Shown: positions 6,423 to 8,692 of the stretch, one piece after another | Position numbering within the stretch: the stretch's first letter is position 1 | Layout: every line of letters starts with the position of its first letter | Origin: Aquificales bacterium | GTDB taxonomy: Bacteria > Aquificota > Aquificia > Aquificales > Aquificaceae | Direction: 5' to 3' | Assembly (NCBI GenBank): GCA_015491275.1 | Contig: WFWF01000146.1 | Location: forward strand, 1-8,692 | Length of the DNA stretch: 8,692 bases | Notes under the pieces: model-generated | Seen by the model: only the letters and a program-made list of their open reading frames with translations | Told to the model about the DNA's origin: nothing | The model's database searches: none | Translations under genes and position numbers: made by a program

Positions 6423-7534
6423 TCACTCTCTCCTTTGTTCTCTGATATATCGGATGAAAATCTGATTATTTCTTCTATTAACTTGTCAATTCCCCACCCT
6501 TTCTCCGCGGAGATGGGTATACCTTTGCTATCTACAAGAAGGGGATAGGTAAGACTGTTAAGGTCTTCTGGGGGATCTATCAATTTATCCGCCTTATTAA
6601 GGGCATATAAGACGGGTTTATCTCCTGCGCCTATTTCTGCGAGAATATCCTTAACCGTTTTTATGTTGTCAAGCCAATTCTCCGCTGATATATCAACCAC
6701 ATGAAGGATAAGATTCGCCTCTTTTACTTCTTCAAGTGTTGCTTTGAAGGATTCTATAAGCTCGGGAGGTATCTTCTTTATGAATCCTACCGTGTCGGTG
6801 AATATGAGTTTTACACCTTCGCTTGTATAACGAACCGCTGTTTTGGTATCAAGAGTTGCAAAAGGCATATCCGCTATAAGCACTTTACTTTTTGTAAGCG
6901 CATTCATCAGGGTTGATTTACCCGCATTGGTGTATCCTGTTATGGCTACCTTTATTGTATTTTTCTCCTTTTCTCTTTTTTTCCGCTGCTCTTTTCTTCT
7001 CTTTTTTACCTCTTGCAGTTCCTTTTTTATTCTGTATATTTTTGCCTTTATAAGCCTTCTTCTTATTTCCGATTCTTGCTCACCCGGTCCCCTCGTCCCT
7101 ACACTACCACCGAGCCTTGACAATTCTTTACCTTTTCCGTAAATCCTAGGAAGTTCGTGGGTCAGTTTGGCAAGTTCAACCTGAAGCTTGGCTTCTTTAG
7201 TCTTTACCCTTTTTGAGAATATTTCAAGTACCAGATCAGATCTATCAAGTATCTTTACGGGTATAAGGTTTTCTATGTTTCTTATCTGTGAAGATGTTAG
7301 GGGATCATCAAAGATTATAGCATCCGCTCCTATGCCCTTTGCTATTAAGGACAGATCCTTTGCCTTACCTTCACCTATGAAATATCTCGGATCCGGGCTG
7401 TTCCTCCTCTGTATAATATATCCGAGGGTTTTACCCCCTAGTGCTTTTACGAGTCCTTTCAACTCTTTGAGGGATTCCTTTACCTCTTCCCTGCTTTCCT
7501 TGTCTTTACATATACCTACAAGTATTGCCCTCAT
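6419..7534 (-). CDS. hflX: Ribosome-splitting GTPase HflX
   Basis: The 371-residue product is an HflX-family GTPase. Known members bind the 50S subunit, split stalled ribosomes under heat or other stress, and hydrolyse GTP. The N-terminal HflX domain (about 1-190) holds YFIGEGKAKDL (51-61), LDRSDLVLEIF (96-106) and GGSVGTRGPGEQESEIRRR (142-160), followed by a long basic coiled coil (about 160-192). The G domain has G1 GYTNAGKST (200-208), G3 DTVG (247-250), G4 NKAD (313-316) and G5 SAEKG (342-346). A short tail follows without the longer C-terminal extension seen in some homologues. It overlaps hfq by ATGA and cheR by TTGA. hfq-hflX adjacency is also known from E. coli, while the chemotaxis genes directly after it are not expected from that arrangement. 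Confidence 0.96.
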   Translation of the reverse strand: MRAILVGICKDKESREEVKESLKELKGLVKALGGKTLGYIIQRRNSPDPRYFIGEGKAKDLSLIAKGIGADAIIFDDPLTSSQIRNIENLIPVKILDRSDLVLEIFSKRVKTKEAKLQVELAKLTHELPRIYGKGKELSRLGGSVGTRGPGEQESEIRRRLIKAKIYRIKKELQEVKKRRKEQRKKREKEKNTIKVAITGYTNAGKSTLMNALTKSKVLIADMPFATLDTKTAVRYTSEGVKLIFTDTVGFIKKIPPELIESFKATLEEVKEANLILHVVDISAENWLDNIKTVKDILAEIGAGDKPVLYALNKADKLIDPPEDLNSLTYPLLVDSKGIPISAEKGWGIDKLIEEIIRFSSDISENKGESD

Positions 7535-7749
7535 TTACCTTCTGCTATTATTGTGCTTATGGCGTGTTTGTATATAAGGTTGTGTTGTCCTTCAACCTCA
7601 AGCAGTATTGTGTATTTATCATAGCTCACAACTTTGCCGGTTATTCTGTTACCCCGTGTTAAATATACTGTTATAGGTACACCTTTGTTTTTATACATTT
7701 CTAACATCTCATCCTGCACCTTGTTTTCTTTCTCTTCCATAGGTATCAT
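7531..7749 (-). CDS. hfq: RNA chaperone Hfq
   Basis: The 72-residue product is a short Hfq of the Sm-like family, expected to form a hexamer that binds small RNAs and A-rich mRNA sites. The Sm1 region covers about 24-52 (ITVYLTRGNRITGKVVSYDKY, with Gly33 and Asp44). Sm2 is the diagnostic YKHAIST (60-66), in which the Lys-His pair lines the proximal RNA site. The N-terminal helix is unusual: after Gln12-Asp13 it reads EMLEMY where most Hfq proteins have xFLN. There is almost no C-terminal tail. The start ATG 7749 is fixed by AAGGAGG six bases upstream; a second ATG at 7740 is too far from it. It overlaps hflX by ATGA and lies 35 bp after the MscS-like gene. The Hfq assignment is firm; sRNA function is not proven. 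Confidence 0.93.
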   Translation of the reverse strand: MIPMEEKENKVQDEMLEMYKNKGVPITVYLTRGNRITGKVVSYDKYTILLEVEGQHNLIYKHAISTIIAEGK

Positions 7750-7755
7750 CCTTTA

Positions 7756-7762
7756 CCTCCTT
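7756..7762 (-). promoter_or_regulatory. Strong Shine-Dalgarno for hfq
   Basis: The minus strand reads AAGGAGG, six bases before the ATG at 7749. The rest of the 35-bp gap (7763-7784) is AT-rich and contains TATAAA, a possible -10 for an hfq promoter. No matching -35 is convincing, so readthrough from mscS is as likely. Confidence 0.7.
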
Positions 7763-7784
7763 AAAGTTAAATTTATTTTATATT

Positions 7785-8258
7785 CTATACTTTGCTAACC
7801 GTAATAATATTTTTAAACATTGTGGCGTTGGGTACAAGTACTTTTGAACCTTCCTTTTCAAGGACCGTATATCTCAGATTTATCTCAACCACCTTCCCTT
7901 CGTAACCCGATACCTTTATGTACTCCCCTATCCTGAACGGATTGTAAAGTATTATCATTATGCCCGCTATAAGATTTGAAATTATATCCTTCAATGCAAA
8001 GCCTACCGCAAATCCTGTTATGCCTATACCGGCTACAAGGGCTGTTATATCCACACCCATCATACTCAGTGATGTCAGCGTTCCTATAACTGCTATGGAT
8101 ATATAGGCAATATGGGAAAGGATGTTAAGTACGGGAAACTTCTCCTTTTCTATTCTGAACTGAAATTCAAGTACCTTGTTTTTTGCAAGGTATGCAAGAT
8201 ACAGAGATATACCGAGAATAATCAGGGCAATCAGGAATTTCATCTTAAATATTATCAT
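7785..8258 (-). CDS. Minimal MscS-family mechanosensitive channel
   Basis: The product has 157 residues from ATG 8258, or 152 from ATG 8243. Numbering from 8258, hydrophobic segments lie at about 7-25 and 45-66, and the pore helix at about 70-104 has the MscS pattern of Gly and Ala: VAGIGITGFAVGFALKDIIS. The beta domain follows with NPFRIGEYIKVSGYEGKV and the conserved VPNA (142-145). The protein ends about ten residues later, so the C-terminal alpha-beta cage of E. coli MscS (about 90 residues) is absent. MscS channels open under membrane tension and release solutes on osmotic downshift. ATG 8258 overlaps the upstream small ORF by 14 bases and has only a weak GAG. ATG 8243 follows that ORF's stop by one base and has TAATAT just before it, so either start is possible. 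Confidence 0.85.
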   Translation of the reverse strand: MIIFKMKFLIALIILGISLYLAYLAKNKVLEFQFRIEKEKFPVLNILSHIAYISIAVIGTLTSLSMMGVDITALVAGIGITGFAVGFALKDIISNLIAGIMIILYNPFRIGEYIKVSGYEGKVVEINLRYTVLEKEGSKVLVPNATMFKNIITVSKV

Positions 8259-8394
8259 ATATCTCTATAAGTGAAGCGTGAGTGATCCTCTTCTCTGGAG
8301 GGGGCGGTTCCATATAATTTTCGCCGTAGAGGGATCTCAAGTAAGCATCGGGATTAGCTTTTTGTCCAACAGGATATGTAAATTTATTTGACAC
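8245..8394 (-). CDS. Possible 49-residue small protein, unknown function
   Basis: An open frame starts with GTG 8394 and ends with TAA 8245, filling the gap between mscS and the divergent cytochrome gene. The first residues are MSNKFTYPVGQKANPDAYL, followed by RSLYGENYMEPPPPEKRITH and a short helix-like end ASLIEIYDNI. It is soluble, with a Tyr-rich first half and a run of four prolines (30-33), and lacks a signal peptide. The stop overlaps one mscS start and lies one base before the other, which is how the other genes of this operon are joined. Weak points are the GTG start and a GGA that directly abuts it, so the SD spacing is poor. In addition, the -35 of the divergent promoter overlaps the start. 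Codon use looks coding. I do not recognise a family. Confidence 0.45.
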   Translation of the reverse strand: MSNKFTYPVGQKANPDAYLRSLYGENYMEPPPPEKRITHASLIEIYDNI

Positions 8395-8416
8395 TCCGAA
8401 TAGGTGGTACTAATAT
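8388..8416 (+). promoter_or_regulatory. Sigma70-type promoter of the cytochrome gene
   Basis: A perfect -35 TTGACA (8388-8393) is separated by exactly 17 bp from TAATAT (8411-8416). Transcription would begin about 8423-8425, at or next to the ATG at 8425, so the mRNA is probably leaderless. The only SD-like sequence, AGGTGG (8402-8407), is too far upstream and would not be transcribed. This is the best promoter match in the window. Confidence 0.7.
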
Positions 8417-8424
8417 AAATTTTA

Positions 8425-8692
8425 ATGAGAGTTTTTATCGGATTTTTGGCGGTTGTAATCTCCCTTAGCTTTACTCTTCAAAGTTGCGGAGAATATAAAA
8501 GAAAAGAAATAAAAACCAATAAAGATACGCCTCTTTTAGTTCAAGAACTCTGCGGACAATGTCACAGTTTAAAAGTAGGGGACAAAGTAATAGCGGAAGC
8601 GGAAGGAAAACCGCAAGTAACCCTATTACAAGGCAAGACAGAAGAAGAATGGAGAAAGACAGTAACAAAGATGATAGAACAACACAACTGTC
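8425..8692 (+). CDS. Mono-heme c-type cytochrome lipoprotein (3' end outside window)
   Basis: The open frame from ATG 8425 runs off the right edge; 89 codons are visible. Residues 1-20 form a signal peptide (MRVFIGFLAVVISLSF and on) ending in the lipobox LQSC with Cys21 as lipidation site. A short Lys-rich linker follows. CGQCH (43-47) is the covalent heme-binding CxxCH motif, and Met83 in WRKTVTKMIEQH is a likely sixth ligand; the W-x6-M spacing is common in small periplasmic cytochromes c. The protein would be anchored to a membrane and face the periplasm, carrying electrons. The visible part ends in HNC, so a second cysteine motif cannot be excluded. Its promoter is strong, and it diverges from the long minus-strand operon. 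Electron partners are not visible. Confidence 0.85.
   Translation, partial: MRVFIGFLAVVISLSFTLQSCGEYKRKEIKTNKDTPLLVQELCGQCHSLKVGDKVIAEAEGKPQVTLLQGKTEEEWRKTVTKMIEQHNC

Larger units (their letters stand above)
1397..8394 (-). other. Predicted operon: (small ORF)-mscS-hfq-hflX-cheR-cheB-odp-mcp-guaA
   Basis: All genes share the minus strand. Joins in order: small ORF/mscS overlap 14 (or gap 1), mscS/hfq gap 35, hfq/hflX overlap 4, hflX/cheR overlap 4, cheR/cheB overlap 4, cheB/odp overlap 20, odp/mcp gap 2, mcp/guaA gap 20. No hairpin-plus-T-run terminator is seen in any join. The core hfq to mcp is very likely one transcript. Internal starts before hfq and guaA are possible. Confidence 0.7.

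Noticed and set aside
8471..8668. Minus-strand open frame of 65 codons, hydrophobic and Leu-rich
   Set aside because: It is the antisense shadow of the cytochrome lipoprotein frame, which has a lipobox, CxxCH and a good promoter.
1..8692. CRISPR array, tRNA or rRNA genes, insertion sequences, phage genes
   Set aside because: No regularly spaced repeats, cloverleaf or rRNA-like stretches, transposase motifs or terminal inverted repeats were seen; the window is almost fully covered by ordinary genes.

Overview
The window looks like chromosomal DNA from a thermophilic bacterium, most probably Aquificota or a neighbouring lineage. The hints are moderate GC (about 40% by eye), heavy use of AGG/AGA for Arg and ATA for Ile, very tight gene packing with 4-base overlaps, and the gene content: an ArsA/Get3-like ATPase, hfq-hflX, a small MscS and a c-type cytochrome lipoprotein. 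The phylum is an inference; no rRNA or other lineage marker is present.

Left part (1-1396). A minus-strand gene leaves the window at base 1; only its first 25 codons are visible, and they resemble a YeeE/YedE-type membrane transporter. It diverges across 30 bp from a plus-strand pair: an ArsA/Get3-family ATPase and a short membrane-anchored protein with a LysM-like domain.

Middle and right (1397-8394). Every gene is on the minus strand and packed like one long operon. In transcription order it contains a possible 49-residue small protein, a minimal MscS-like channel, hfq, hflX, cheR, cheB, an ODP/flavodiiron-type metallo-beta-lactamase-fold protein, a soluble chemoreceptor and guaA. The hfq/hflX, hflX/cheR and cheR/cheB pairs overlap by 4 bases, cheB and odp overlap by 20, and odp and mcp are 2 bases apart. 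guaA ends exactly against the stop codon of the LysM gene (TAA|TTA).

Right edge (8425-8692). A divergent plus-strand gene encodes a lipoprotein with a CxxCH heme site and runs off the window. It has the best promoter in the window (TTGACA, 17 bp, TAATAT) and is probably leaderless.

How the genes fit together. The most notable unit is cheR-cheB-odp-mcp. The receptor has no membrane segment and no sensor domain, and the gene next to it encodes a diiron-type protein of the family known to sense O2 or iron for chemotaxis in Treponema denticola. A cytoplasmic redox or oxygen receptor with its own methylation enzymes is therefore likely. CheA, CheW and CheY are not in the window. Less expected is that this unit lies between the RNA-chaperone/ribosome-rescue pair hfq-hflX and the purine gene guaA. 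Several genes without a Shine-Dalgarno sequence share a TAATAT(AA) element just upstream of the start codon, suggesting leaderless transcripts alongside the well-led operon genes.
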